Source: Catellatospora sp. IY07-71
GTDB lineage: Bacteria > Actinomycetota > Actinomycetes > Mycobacteriales > Micromonosporaceae
Direction: 5' to 3'
Assembly: GCF_018326265.1 (NCBI RefSeq)
Contig: NZ_AP023360.1
Coordinates: forward strand, 1,603,501 to 1,667,500
DNA: 64,000 nt
This document shows positions 30,519 through 38,579 of this stretch, piece after piece. The notes beneath the pieces are model-generated. The model had not been told where the DNA came from. It saw nothing but the letters and a program-made list of their open reading frames with translations, and searched no databases. A program made the position numbers and the translations under genes. Within the stretch, counting starts at the first letter, position 1. Each line of letters begins with the position of its first letter.

Positions 30519-32516
30519 GTGACTACCCAGCGACGGTCCTGGTTGGCACGCGTCGGAGTGGTAGCGATGGTGTCGCTAGGCACACTCGTCGGCGTCTCCG
30601 CTCCGGCATCCGCGCAGGCGGCGTCGATCAACGTCGACTCGTTCCCGTCGTCCGCCAAGAAGGGCGACACGATCACGATCAAGGGATCGGTCAAGAACGA
30701 CAGCAGCCCGGGTGTGCCTTCGATCACCGCCGGTGACAACAGCTCAAAGGTCGAGTGCGTCCAGTGCAACTCGCCCGCTGACGACACGATCGAGGCTGAC
30801 GGCTCCAAGTCCTTCGAGTTCAAGCTCTCTGTGTCGGGCGATCCGGTGCAGGGCGACAAGGTCGAAGTCAAGATCGAGGCGGCCGGCGCCCAGGCTAAGA
30901 CGGTCACCATCAGCCTGCAGGCCGCACAGCAGTCGACCGGCACCATCGCCGGCACCGTGTACGACTCGCGCACCGGCCAGCCGCTCTCGGGCGCCCTCGT
31001 GCTGCTGTCCGACGGGAACGACAAGGAGTTCCCGGTCAAGACGACCGGCTCCAACGGCTCCTTCCGGTTCGTGCCGTCCGCCTCCGCGCCGATCGCGCCC
31101 GGTCTCATCGTGGTCACGGTCCAGAAGGACCCGTTCACGATGAAGACCTTCAGCCAGAACCTCGGCGCGGGCCAGTCGAAGACCGACATCCGGATCTCGA
31201 TGGTCAACGAGGCCGCGGCCAGCGCCACGCCGTCGGTCGAGGCGACGCCGACCGACGCCGCCAGCGCGCTGCCCGAGGATTCGGCCGGCACCGGCGAGGA
31301 GAGCCCCGGTGAGGCCGTCGACGTCTCCGGCGACCAGAAGGAAGAGGGCGGCCTGGACGCCATGACCTGGGTCATGATCATCCTGGGCGGTCTGCTGGTG
31401 GCGCTGGGTATCGGCGCGATCGTGCTGCTGGTGATGAAGCGCGGCGGCGACGACGATGACGACGACGAGGACGACGAGGACGACGACGACGAGCCGGTGC
31501 GCGGCCGTCCGGGCGTGCGTCCCGGCCAGCCCGTGCGGGCCGGAGCGGGTGCGGGCGTCTACGGCGGCGCCGGTGGTGGCACGTACGGCCGTCCCGCCGA
31601 CCCGACAATGGTGGCCCGCCCCGGAGCGGGCAACGACGCGACCGTGATGCACCGCCCCGGCGAGTACGGTGGCGTGCCGCAGCAGCGCGGCGCTCAGCAG
31701 CCCTACGGCTCCCCGGCCGCCACCCAGCAGTACGGCGGCTACGGCTCGCCGGTGGCCCCGACCAGCGGTTACAGCGGCGGCCAGCCCAGCTACGACCAGG
31801 CCGGCTACGGCGCTCCGCAGGGCGGCTACGGCTCGCCCGCAGCCCCGACCAGTGGCTACGGCAACCCGGCGCCGACCAGCGGCTACGGCAGCCCGGCCCC
31901 GACCAGCGGCTATGGCGGCAGCCCCGCCGGCGGCTACGGCTCGCCGGTGGCCCCGACCAGCGGCTACGGCGGCGGCCAGCCCGGCTACGGCGACCAGGGC
32001 GGCTACGGCCAGCAGCCCGGCGGGTACGGCCAGCAGGGCGGCTACGGTGCCCAGCAAGGCGGCTACGGCCAGCCGCAGGGCGGTTACCAGGGCCAGTACG
32101 ACGAGCCCACGCACTACGCGGGTCCGACCTCGGGTGGCAGCTACGGCTCGAACCAGGGCGGCTACGGCCAGGACCAGCAGAGCGGGTACGGCCAGCAGCA
32201 GGGCAGCTACGGGCAGGACTCGTACGGCGCCCAGCAGGGCGGCTACGGCCAGCAGCAGGACCCGTACGGCACCCAGCAGGCCGGCTACGGCCAGCAGGGC
32301 GGCTACGGCCAGGACTCATACGGCGCCCAGCAGGGCGGCTACGGCCAGCAGCAGGACCCGTACGGCACCCAGCAGGGCGGCTACGGCCAGCAGCAGAGCG
32401 GCTACGGCCAGGACCCGTACGGCAGCCAGCAGGACGGCTACGGCCAGCAGAACGGCTACGGCGACGACCGGCGCGGCAACCGCGGCGACCGCCGCCTCGA
32501 CTGGCTGGACGACTGA
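30519..32516 (+). CDS. Membrane-anchored protein with Gly/Tyr/Gln low-complexity cytoplasmic tail
   Basis: 665 residues from GTG 30519, eight bases after GGAAGG; an earlier in-frame start at 30441 would bury the signal peptide. Order: Sec signal peptide (about 1-32, ending APASAQAA), an Ig-like domain (35-135, with a Cys pair VECVQC), a carboxypeptidase-regulatory/CNA-B-like domain (140-230, [23 protein letters not shown]), an acidic Ser/Glu linker, one transmembrane helix (about 281-306), a run of Asp/Glu (about 311-325), then about 340 residues of [G/S]Y[G/S], QQ and APTSGYG repeats with about 40 Tyr. By the positive-inside rule the tail (K-R-G-G after the helix) is cytoplasmic. Composition resembles FUS/EWS-type low-complexity domains. 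Function unknown. Confidence 0.85.
   Translation: MTTQRRSWLARVGVVAMVSLGTLVGVSAPASAQAASINVDSFPSSAKKGDTITIKGSVKNDSSPGVPSITAGDNSSKVECVQCNSPADDTIEADGSKSFEFKLSVSGDPVQGDKVEVKIEAAGAQAKTVTISLQAAQQSTGTIAGTVYDSRTGQPLSGALVLLSDGNDKEFPVKTTGSNGSFRFVPSASAPIAPGLIVVTVQKDPFTMKTFSQNLGAGQSKTDIRISMVNEAAASATPSVEATPTDAASALPEDSAGTGEESPGEAVDVSGDQKEEGGLDAMTWVMIILGGLLVALGIGAIVLLVMKRGGDDDDDDEDDEDDDDEPVRGRPGVRPGQPVRAGAGAGVYGGAGGGTYGRPADPTMVARPGAGNDATVMHRPGEYGGVPQQRGAQQPYGSPAATQQYGGYGSPVAPTSGYSGGQPSYDQAGYGAPQGGYGSPAAPTSGYGNPAPTSGYGSPAPTSGYGGSPAGGYGSPVAPTSGYGGGQPGYGDQGGYGQQPGGYGQQGGYGAQQGGYGQPQGGYQGQYDEPTHYAGPTSGGSYGSNQGGYGQDQQSGYGQQQGSYGQDSYGAQQGGYGQQQDPYGTQQAGYGQQGGYGQDSYGAQQGGYGQQQDPYGTQQGGYGQQQSGYGQDPYGSQQDGYGQQNGYGDDRRGNRGDRRLDWLDD
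32214..32405 (+). repeat. 96-bp direct repeat inside the low-complexity tail
   Basis: Two copies start at 32214 and 32310 (CAGGACTCNTACGGCGCCCA). They encode the same 32-residue block beginning [19 protein letters not shown]. The copies differ little at the DNA level, a sign of recent in-frame duplication by which the tail could change length. Confidence 0.75.
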
Positions 32517-32533
32517 CCCGCCCCACTTGCCCC

Positions 32534-32581
32534 ATCAAAGCTCCCGTCACGCTGTTCCGACAGCATGGCGGGAGCTTTGAT
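32534..32581. terminator. Hairpin after the low-complexity gene, overlapping the next ribosome-binding site
   Basis: Arms ATCAAAGCTCCCG and CGGGAGCTTTGAT with an inner GCTG/CAGC stem. The 3' arm contains GGGAG, which sits 8 bases before ATG 32583 of the radical SAM gene. Folding would therefore hide that ribosome-binding site. Confidence 0.75.
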
Positions 32582-32582
32582 C

Positions 32583-33722
32583 ATGGAAAAAGGCCGCGCG
32601 GTTTGCTGGAATGGGCGGGTGGCCGGTGTTGGCGGCATGCGGGGGCTGTCCCCCATGCCGGGGTATGTCGTGATGCAGCCGACGACGCTGTGCAATCTGG
32701 ACTGCGTCTACTGCTACCTGCCCCTGCGCGCGGCCGACCGGCGGATGCCGGTGGCGGTGGCCGAGGCGGTGGCTACGGACGCGAACGCCTGGGCGGCCGG
32801 GGGCCGCTTCTCCGTGGTCTGGCACGGCGGTGAGCCGCTGGCGGCCGGCCGCGAGCACCTGACGGCGCTGATGGCCCCGTTCGCGGCGGGGGTGGAGCAG
32901 CACGTGCAGACCAACGCGACGCTGGTGGACGACGCGTGGTGCGAGTTGTTCGCCGCTCGCGGGGTGCGGGTGAGCGTGAGCGTGGACGGCCCCGAGGACC
33001 TCAACGGGCAGCGTGTGTCGCGCGCGGGGCGGCCCGCGTACGACCGGATCGAGCGGGGGATCGCGGCGCTGCGGCGGCACGGCCTGCCGTTCGCGGCCCT
33101 GTGCGTGGTGGGCGAGCCGCGGCCGGGGCTGGCGGCCCGGCTGTACGGGTACTTCCTGGAGCTGGGCTGCGACATCCTCGGCGTCAACATCGAGGAGCGC
33201 GAGGGCGTCAACGAGCGTCCCAACGGGCATGACGCGATCGCGGTGCGGGCCTTCTGGGCCGAGCTGGCTGCGGCATGGCGGGCCGACCCGCGGATCCACG
33301 TGCGCGAGCTCGAATGGAGTCTGCGCTACCTGGGCGCGGTGCTGGACGGCACCGCCGACGGGCTGCTGCCGCGCACGCTGGACCCCATCCCGACGATCGG
33401 GTACGACGGCTCGGTGGTGCTGCTCTCGCCGGAGCTGGCCGGGTTCCACGATCCGGTGTACGGCGACTTCACCAGCGGTAACGTGCTCACCAGCCCGCTG
33501 TCGGCGCTGCTGGGGACGGCACGGACCGGCTGGGTGCCGGAGTTCCTCGACGGGATCGCCGCGTGCCGCACGTCCTGCCCGTACTTCGGTTTCTGCGGGG
33601 GCGGGCACGCCGCCAACCGCTACTTCGAGCACGGACGGTTCGACGGCACGGAGACCGAGCACTGCCGCAACAGCAAGATCAACCTACTGGAGGGAGTGCT
33701 CGACCATGTCCGACGAGACTGA
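32583..33722 (+). CDS. amcB: Cyclophane-forming radical SAM/SPASM peptide maturase (AmcB-like)
   Basis: 379 residues from ATG 32583; an alternative ATG at 32637 gives MRGLSPMPGY. The radical SAM motif is C37-x3-C41-x2-C44 in TTLCNLDCVYCYLPL, followed by WHGGEPL, VQTNATLVDD and VSVSVDGPED. The C-terminal SPASM region binds extra Fe-S clusters through CRTSCPYFGFCGGG and a late Cys in TETEHCRNSK. These enzymes join an aromatic ring carbon to the beta carbon of a residue two places on, making three-residue cyclophanes. The next gene, overlapping by 17 bases, encodes a fitting precursor. The Amc name is from memory of that family. Confidence 0.88.
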   Translation: MEKGRAVCWNGRVAGVGGMRGLSPMPGYVVMQPTTLCNLDCVYCYLPLRAADRRMPVAVAEAVATDANAWAAGGRFSVVWHGGEPLAAGREHLTALMAPFAAGVEQHVQTNATLVDDAWCELFAARGVRVSVSVDGPEDLNGQRVSRAGRPAYDRIERGIAALRRHGLPFAALCVVGEPRPGLAARLYGYFLELGCDILGVNIEEREGVNERPNGHDAIAVRAFWAELAAAWRADPRIHVRELEWSLRYLGAVLDGTADGLLPRTLDPIPTIGYDGSVVLLSPELAGFHDPVYGDFTSGNVLTSPLSALLGTARTGWVPEFLDGIAACRTSCPYFGFCGGGHAANRYFEHGRFDGTETEHCRNSKINLLEGVLDHVRRD

Positions 33723-33900
33723 CCGCCTGGCCGACCGGATCCTGGACGCCCGCGCCGAACTCGCTCCCCTGCTGGAGGAGGCGCGGCTGGCGCGGCTGGC
33801 CCGTTCTGAAGGGCCAGGCACGGACGGCGGCGCCGTCTGTGCCTGGAACCACTTCGAGAACATCCCGACCTTCTTCAACTGGAACAACCGGCCGCGCTGA
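33706..33900 (+). CDS. amcA: Multi-cyclophane RiPP precursor peptide (AmcA-like)
   Basis: 64 residues from ATG 33706, inside the maturase 3' end but in another frame, after GGAGGGAGTG. The leader is a charged helix (residues 2-34, DRLADRILDARAELAPLLEE). The core is CAWNHFENIPTFFNWNNRPR (45-64). It has four aromatic-x-x triplets suited to cyclophane formation: W47-N-H, F50-E-N, F56-F-N and W59-N-N. Only one Cys (C45) is present. No protease or transporter gene is adjacent, so removal of the leader would need an enzyme encoded elsewhere. Confidence 0.88.
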   Translation: MSDETDRLADRILDARAELAPLLEEARLARLARSEGPGTDGGAVCAWNHFENIPTFFNWNNRPR

Positions 33901-33921
33901 GCGGCGGTGCCCACAGGAAGA

Positions 33922-34170
33922 TCAGCGGCGGGGAGTCCAGTCCTTACCGTCGTCGTCATCGTCATCGTCGTCGACGGCGTAATTCGCGTACGGGTCGTAC
34001 GGATCGCGCTCGTCGTCGTCGTGATCCTCGGCAACAGTACTGCCGCTGCCGCTGCTGAGCTCGTTACCTCCGAGCTCGCGCTGCAAGGCGGCGAGGTCGG
34101 TGTTCGGGGAGTGATACTTCAACTCCCGGGCCACCTTAGTCTGCTTGGCCTTAGCTCGGCCGCGCCCCAT
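33922..34170 (-). CDS. DUF3073 family small protein
   Basis: 82 residues, MGRGRAKAKQTKVARELKYHSPNTDLAALQRELG then a very acidic C-terminus with a run of eight Asp. The N-terminal signature is the DUF3073 family, found near leucine dehydrogenase and bldC in many actinomycetes. Basic head and acidic tail suggest a nucleic-acid or ribosome partner, but no function is known to me. It converges on amcA with only 21 bp between stops. The 264 bp upstream to the leucine dehydrogenase stop hold its likely promoter and one terminator. Confidence 0.9.
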   Translation of the reverse strand: MGRGRAKAKQTKVARELKYHSPNTDLAALQRELGGNELSSGSGSTVAEDHDDDERDPYDPYANYAVDDDDDDDDGKDWTPRR

Positions 34171-34376
34171 GGCCGACCCCCTCGCACATGAATGACGGGG
34201 CTACCCGAAGGCGGGCCCCGATGACGTCAGACATCTCTCGTGGGTCATACGGTACATGGGAGGAGGGCACTTCGGCATCTCGGGTTACCGGGTGTCTGAC
34301 AGCACATCGGAACCTGTCCGTTTTATGACTGGTAAGGAGTATATCGCTCCCCAGTAATGACGGTCCAATTCCCGGC

Positions 34377-34421
34377 CGAAGCCCCCGGTCGCGCTGTTTC
34401 AGCAGCTCGGCGGGGGCTTCG
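34377..34421. terminator. Hairpin after leucine dehydrogenase
   Basis: Arms CGAAGCCCCCG and CGGGGGCTTCG with an inner GCTG/CAGC stem. It is placed 13 bp beyond the minus-strand stop at 34435. Confidence 0.8.
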
Positions 34422-34434
34422 ACCATGAAAGGGG

Positions 34435-35496
34435 TCAGACCCGGATGGTCCGGAGGCGGCCCACCTCGGCGATGCGCTGCTCGGCGAGGCGGTCCGCGGC
34501 GGCGGCCGGGGAGATGCCCTCGGCGTCCGCCGTTTCCAGGATTCGCTTCGTCGTGTCGTAGATCTTGGTGGCGCGCAGCTTGGCCCGCTCGAAGCTGAAG
34601 CCGTCGATCTCGTCCGCGACCTGGATCACGCCGCCCGAGTTCACCAGGTAGTCGGGCGCGTACAGGATGCCTCGGTCGAGCAGCAGCTTCTCGACGCCGG
34701 CGTGCGCGAGCTGGTTGTTGGCCGCACCGGCCACGATCTGGGCCTTCAGGGCGGGCACCGTGTCGTCGTTGAGCGCGCCGCCCAGCGCGCACGGCGCGTA
34801 GACGTCGATGTCGCCGGCGACCAGCGCGGTGGCGTCGGCGACCAGGGTGACCTGGGGGTAGGTGGCCTTGGCCCACTCCAGCGCCTTCGGGTGCACGTCG
34901 GTCGCCACGACCTCGGCGCCGTCCTCGATCAGGTGGGCGGTCAGGTACTTGCCGACCTTGCCCAGCCCGGCCACGCCGACCCGGCGGCCCTTGAGCGACG
35001 GGGTGCCCCAGCGGTGCTCGGCCGCGGCGCGCATGCCCTGGAAGACGCCCCAGGCGGTGAGGACCGACGAGTCGCCGGCGCCGCCGTACTCGACGCTGCG
35101 GCCGGTGACGAACTTCGTCTCCCGGGCCACGACGTCCATGTCCTGGACGTAGGTGCCGACGTCGCACGCGGTGTAGTAGCGGCCGCCCAGGGACTGGACG
35201 AACCGGCCGTACGCCCGCAGCAGCTGCTCGGACTTGATCTGCTCCGGGTCGCCCCAGATGACGGCCTTGCCGCCGCCGAGGTCGAGCCCGGCGAGGGCGT
35301 TCTTGTACGCCATGCCCCGGGAGAGGTCGAGCACGTCGTGCAGCGCCTCCTCCTCCGTGGCGTACGGGTAGAAGCGCGTGCCGCCCAAGGCGGGGCCGAG
35401 CGCCGTCGAGTAGATGCCGATGATGGCCTTCAGGCCGCTGGCCCGGTCCTGGCAGAACACGACCTGTTCGTGACTGCCGTCGCTGAATACGCCCAC
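34435..35496 (-). CDS. Leucine (Glu/Leu/Phe/Val-family) dehydrogenase
   Basis: 353 residues from GTG 35496. The N-terminal substrate domain shows [35 protein letters not shown] (catalytic Lys) and the conserved Asp in YYTACDVGT. The NAD domain shows [20 protein letters not shown]. The C-terminal [22 protein letters not shown] is typical of leucine/valine dehydrogenases. It reversibly deaminates branched-chain amino acids to 2-oxo acids. Val, Leu or Phe preference is not decided by sequence. Divergent from the next gene with a 124-bp gap. Confidence 0.93.
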   Translation of the reverse strand: MGVFSDGSHEQVVFCQDRASGLKAIIGIYSTALGPALGGTRFYPYATEEEALHDVLDLSRGMAYKNALAGLDLGGGKAVIWGDPEQIKSEQLLRAYGRFVQSLGGRYYTACDVGTYVQDMDVVARETKFVTGRSVEYGGAGDSSVLTAWGVFQGMRAAAEHRWGTPSLKGRRVGVAGLGKVGKYLTAHLIEDGAEVVATDVHPKALEWAKATYPQVTLVADATALVAGDIDVYAPCALGGALNDDTVPALKAQIVAGAANNQLAHAGVEKLLLDRGILYAPDYLVNSGGVIQVADEIDGFSFERAKLRATKIYDTTKRILETADAEGISPAAAADRLAEQRIAEVGRLRTIRV

Positions 35497-35620
35497 TGCT
35501 GGCTCCAGGTGACTCCGATGGCCCTTGTGGGGCCGATCCGTTCTCGGTGTTTCCGAGGGGTCGGGCGACGCCGCGGTAGCGACGCTCCCGCTGACAGCCT
35601 AATCGTGGGAGGATCGCGAG

Positions 35621-36448
35621 GTGCCGTCACAGTTCGCCGCGTACCTGAGGGTCTACGAGCCGCTCACCGCGTTCGCGCCGGAACGTGAACGATTCTGGCG
35701 CCGCTACGTGGACGAGGGGCGCGCCATCGGCGTGTCCGACGGGCCCGGCCGCCAGCGGGCGACCGTGCTGGAAGCGCTCGGTGCGGGCTGGTCGCGCCTG
35801 CCCGACCTGCCCGATGAGGCATACGTCATGCAGGGGCTGACCGGCCAGGCGGAGGTGCCGCTGGTCTGCCCGTGGAACCTGCGGGTCCGGGTCGCCGAGG
35901 CCGCGCTGCAGGCCCGGGACGGGGTGCCGCAGGTGCTCGCCGACGCCTTCGTGCCGCCGGTGCTGGTCGACCTGGCGCAGACCGTGGTCGGGCAGACCCG
36001 GGCCGAGGACCGGATGCACGAGCAGGTGGCCACCTGGGGGGTGCCGCTGCGCTGGTTCGTGCTGGTCTCGCCGGCCGAGCGGGACCTGGTGCTGGAGCCC
36101 ACCCGCCGGGTGCTGCGCTACCGCACGGAGATCGGCAAGGCCCGGCAGCGGGCGCACAAGGGGCTGCGGGTGCTCCGCCGGACCCTGGGCGACGTGCCGA
36201 TCACCGATTCGCTGCGGGAGACCGCGCGCTGGCTGGAGTCGTTCCATCCCGGGTCGGTGGTCGAACTCGACTACGGCGGCTTGACCGCGCTGCTGTCGGA
36301 GGACGCGCTGCGCGACGACGACTCGGTCGAGTTGGTCGCCACCGGGCTGGCCGGGCTGGAGCGGGAGGACGGCGACGCCGCCACGGCCGCGTATGAGCAG
36401 CTCGTGCAGCGGTGGCGGGCGATCCAACTACTGGAGCGCAGCAACTGA
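35621..36448 (+). CDS. Conserved hypothetical protein, 275 residues
   Basis: Starts GTG 35621. It is soluble, with no signal peptide or transmembrane helix, and is predicted mostly alpha-helical with an aromatic central section (WGVPLRWFVLVSPAERDLVLEPTRRVLRYRTEIGKARQRAHKGLRVLRRTLGD). I recognise no domain. It lies between leucine dehydrogenase and bldC, is read in the same direction as bldC, and ends 219 bp before it. That neighbourhood suggests an actinobacterial core gene, but no role can be given. Confidence 0.75.
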   Translation: MPSQFAAYLRVYEPLTAFAPERERFWRRYVDEGRAIGVSDGPGRQRATVLEALGAGWSRLPDLPDEAYVMQGLTGQAEVPLVCPWNLRVRVAEAALQARDGVPQVLADAFVPPVLVDLAQTVVGQTRAEDRMHEQVATWGVPLRWFVLVSPAERDLVLEPTRRVLRYRTEIGKARQRAHKGLRVLRRTLGDVPITDSLRETARWLESFHPGSVVELDYGGLTALLSEDALRDDDSVELVATGLAGLEREDGDAATAAYEQLVQRWRAIQLLERSN

Positions 36449-36667
36449 CGGTACGTAGCGCGTGGGTTACCTGGAGTGATCGAAAGCTATGAAATTACTG
36501 TCTTCATCCGCTAAAAGCAGACATGTCGTTCATTCATCATCCGTCCATCCACGGACCTTCACCCGTTCGGCCCATGTCGGACATCGGGGACTAGCCGGAC
36601 TATGGGTAGCGCGTTGACCGGCGGGACCCCGGTCTTCGTCTATAGGTACTTGTGGAGGAGTGACCGC

Positions 36668-36877
36668 ATGGCGTCGCGTACGCACGAACCAGAACCCCTG
36701 CTCACCCCGGCAGAGGTTGCGTCGATGTTCCGCGTCGACCCGAAGACCGTCACCCGGTGGGCCAAGGCGGGCAAGCTCAGCGCTATTCGTACGCTGGGTG
36801 GCCACCGCCGCTACCGCGAGTCGGAGGTGCGTGCTCTGCTCCAGGGTCAGATCCCGCACCAGCGTCAGGGCGACTGA
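36668..36877 (+). CDS. bldC: Developmental MerR-like regulator BldC
   Basis: 69 residues from ATG 36668 with GGAGGAG eight bases upstream; the frame extends to 36602 but that part does not match the family. It is a lone winged-helix DNA-binding domain with no effector domain: LLTPAEVASMFRVDPKTVTRWAKAGKLSAIRTLGGHRRYRESEVRALL. In Streptomyces BldC binds cooperatively to direct repeats and holds back the switch to aerial growth. The ~220-bp upstream stretch is less GC-rich than its surroundings and presumably holds the promoter. Confidence 0.95.
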   Translation: MASRTHEPEPLLTPAEVASMFRVDPKTVTRWAKAGKLSAIRTLGGHRRYRESEVRALLQGQIPHQRQGD

Positions 36878-36898
36878 ACCGAGACAACTGAACATAAG

Positions 36899-36930
36899 AA
36901 GAAGGGCGCTCCCCCCAGAGCGCCCTTCTT
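36899..36930 (+). terminator. Rho-independent type terminator of bldC
   Basis: Arms AAGAAGGGCGCT and AGCGCCCTTCTT with an 8-base C-rich loop, followed by CTTTG. It lies between convergent bldC and the ABC ATPase gene. Confidence 0.85.
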
Positions 36931-36946
36931 CTTTGCCTTCCGCCGG

Positions 36947-37624
36947 TCAGGGCACCAGCGCGCCGTCGCGGAGGGTGACCACGCGGTCGGCCATGTCCAT
37001 CAGGGCCGCGTCGTGCGTGGCGACCAGGGCGGTCATGCCGCGGGCGTGCACCAGGGCACGCAGCAGGTCCATGATCTGACGGCCGGTCTCCGAGTCGAGC
37101 TGGCCCGTCGGCTCGTCCGCGATCAGCAGCTGCGGGTCGTTGGCCAGCGCGCGGGCCACCGCCACGCGCTGCTGCTGGCCGCCGGACAGCTCGTACGGCC
37201 GCTGGTTGGCGTGCGCGCCGACGCCGACCAGCTCCAGCAGCACCGCCACCCGCTGGTCCCGCTCGGCGGGGCGCACCTTGGCCAGCCGCAGCGGCACGCC
37301 CACGTTCTCGGCCGCCGACAGGATCGGCACCAGCCCGAACGACTGGAACACGAAGCCGATCACGTCCCGGCGCAGCGCCACCAGCTGCGGCTCAGCCGCC
37401 GAGGTGACCTCCTGCCCCGCGATGAAGACCTTGCCCGAGGTCGGCCGGTCCAGCCCGCCGATGATGTTGAGCAGGGTCGTCTTGCCCGCGCCCGAGCGGC
37501 CGCGTACGGCGACCAGCTCGCCGCGCCCGGCGGTGAACGAGACGTCCCGCACCGCGTGCACGACCTTGCCCGCCCGGCCGAAGTCGCGGGACACGTTCTC
37601 GACCCTGACCAGCTCTTCAGCCAC
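36947..37624 (-). CDS. ABC exporter ATPase (MacB/LolD type), second copy
   Basis: 225 residues from GTG 37624, five bases after GGAGGT and overlapping the previous gene by 8 bases. Walker A is GRSGAGKTT, the Q-loop VFQSFGLVPILSAAENV, signature LSGGQQQRVAVARAL, Walker B LLIADEPT and the H-loop ALVATHD. It belongs to the group that pairs with FtsX-like permeases. Last gene of a four-gene exporter operon; the two ATPases may form a heterodimer. Confidence 0.92.
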   Translation of the reverse strand: MAEELVRVENVSRDFGRAGKVVHAVRDVSFTAGRGELVAVRGRSGAGKTTLLNIIGGLDRPTSGKVFIAGQEVTSAAEPQLVALRRDVIGFVFQSFGLVPILSAAENVGVPLRLAKVRPAERDQRVAVLLELVGVGAHANQRPYELSGGQQQRVAVARALANDPQLLIADEPTGQLDSETGRQIMDLLRALVHARGMTALVATHDAALMDMADRVVTLRDGALVP

Positions 37625-38579
37625 GGCGCACCTCCACACGGTCGGACTCCAGGGTGAGCTTCACCCGGTCCTTGAGCTCCAGTTCCTCCACGAACGCGCC
37701 GGGCAGCTGCATGCGCCCGGCCCGGTCCAGCACCGCGTACTCCTCGCTGACCAGCTCGGTGCCGCCGTCGGCGGTGGCCCGCGCGGTCCGGCGCACCTCC
37801 GAGGCCAGCCGGCCGTCGCGGATCGCCACGGTACGCCGCACCTGCGTGGCCACGTTCGGGTCGTGCGTCACCACGACCACGGTCACGCCCAGCTCGGCGT
37901 TAATCGTCTGCAGCGCGCCGAACACCTCGGCCGCGGTCGACTCGTCCAGCTCGCCGGTCGGCTCGTCGGCGAACAGCACCTCGGGGTCGTTGGCCACGGC
38001 CAGCGCCACCGCCACGCGCTGCTGCTCGCCGCCGGACATCTGGTCCGGGCGGCGGTCCGCGCAGTAGCCGACGCCGACCATCTCCAGCAACTCCAGCGCG
38101 CGCTCGCGGGCCTTGCGGCCGGACCGCGTGCCAGCCAGCCGCATCGGGGTCACCACGTTCTCCAGCGCGGTCAGGTACGGCAGCAGGTTGCGGCCGGTCT
38201 GCTGCCACACGAAGCCGACCATGTGCCGCCGGTACGACAGCCGCTTCTTCGCCGACATGGTGAGCAGGTCGTACTCGCCCACCCGGGCGATGCCCGCGGT
38301 CGGCACGTCGAGGCCGGACAGGATGTTCAGCAGGGTCGACTTGCCGGAGCCGGAGGCGCCGACGATGGCCAGCAGCTCGCCCCGGTCCACCACCAGGTCG
38401 AGTCCCTGCAGCGCGACGACCTCGACGCCCTCGGTCTTGTAGATCCGCACCAGCCCGTCGCACACCAGGTGCCCGCGCAGCCGGTCGGCGCCGCCGGCCC
38501 GGTCCGCGGCCCGCTGCGCGGCACGTGCCTGCAGCGTGGCGAGGTCCGGCGGCGCGATGGTCTCGTCAGTGGTCGACAT
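37617..38579 (-). CDS. ABC exporter ATPase with C-terminal AbrB/MazE-like domain
   Basis: 320 residues. A 35-residue N-terminal extension precedes the ATPase core (Walker A GASGSGKST, VWQQTGRNLLPYLTALENV, signature MSGGEQQRVAVAL, Walker B VLFADEPT, VVVVTHDP). After the core, about residues 275-318 (YAVLDRAGRMQLPGAFVEELELKDRVKLTL) look like a swapped-hairpin AbrB-type element, an unusual addition for an ABC ATPase. Its start shares one base with the stop of the upstream permease. Confidence 0.9.
   Translation of the reverse strand: MSTTDETIAPPDLATLQARAAQRAADRAGGADRLRGHLVCDGLVRIYKTEGVEVVALQGLDLVVDRGELLAIVGASGSGKSTLLNILSGLDVPTAGIARVGEYDLLTMSAKKRLSYRRHMVGFVWQQTGRNLLPYLTALENVVTPMRLAGTRSGRKARERALELLEMVGVGYCADRRPDQMSGGEQQRVAVALAVANDPEVLFADEPTGELDESTAAEVFGALQTINAELGVTVVVVTHDPNVATQVRRTVAIRDGRLASEVRRTARATADGGTELVSEEYAVLDRAGRMQLPGAFVEELELKDRVKLTLESDRVEVRRG

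Noticed and set aside
33013-33705. Long frame upstream of and in frame with the RiPP precursor
   Set aside because: It is the out-of-frame shadow of the maturase. Only the part from ATG 33706, with its own ribosome-binding site, resembles a leader and core.
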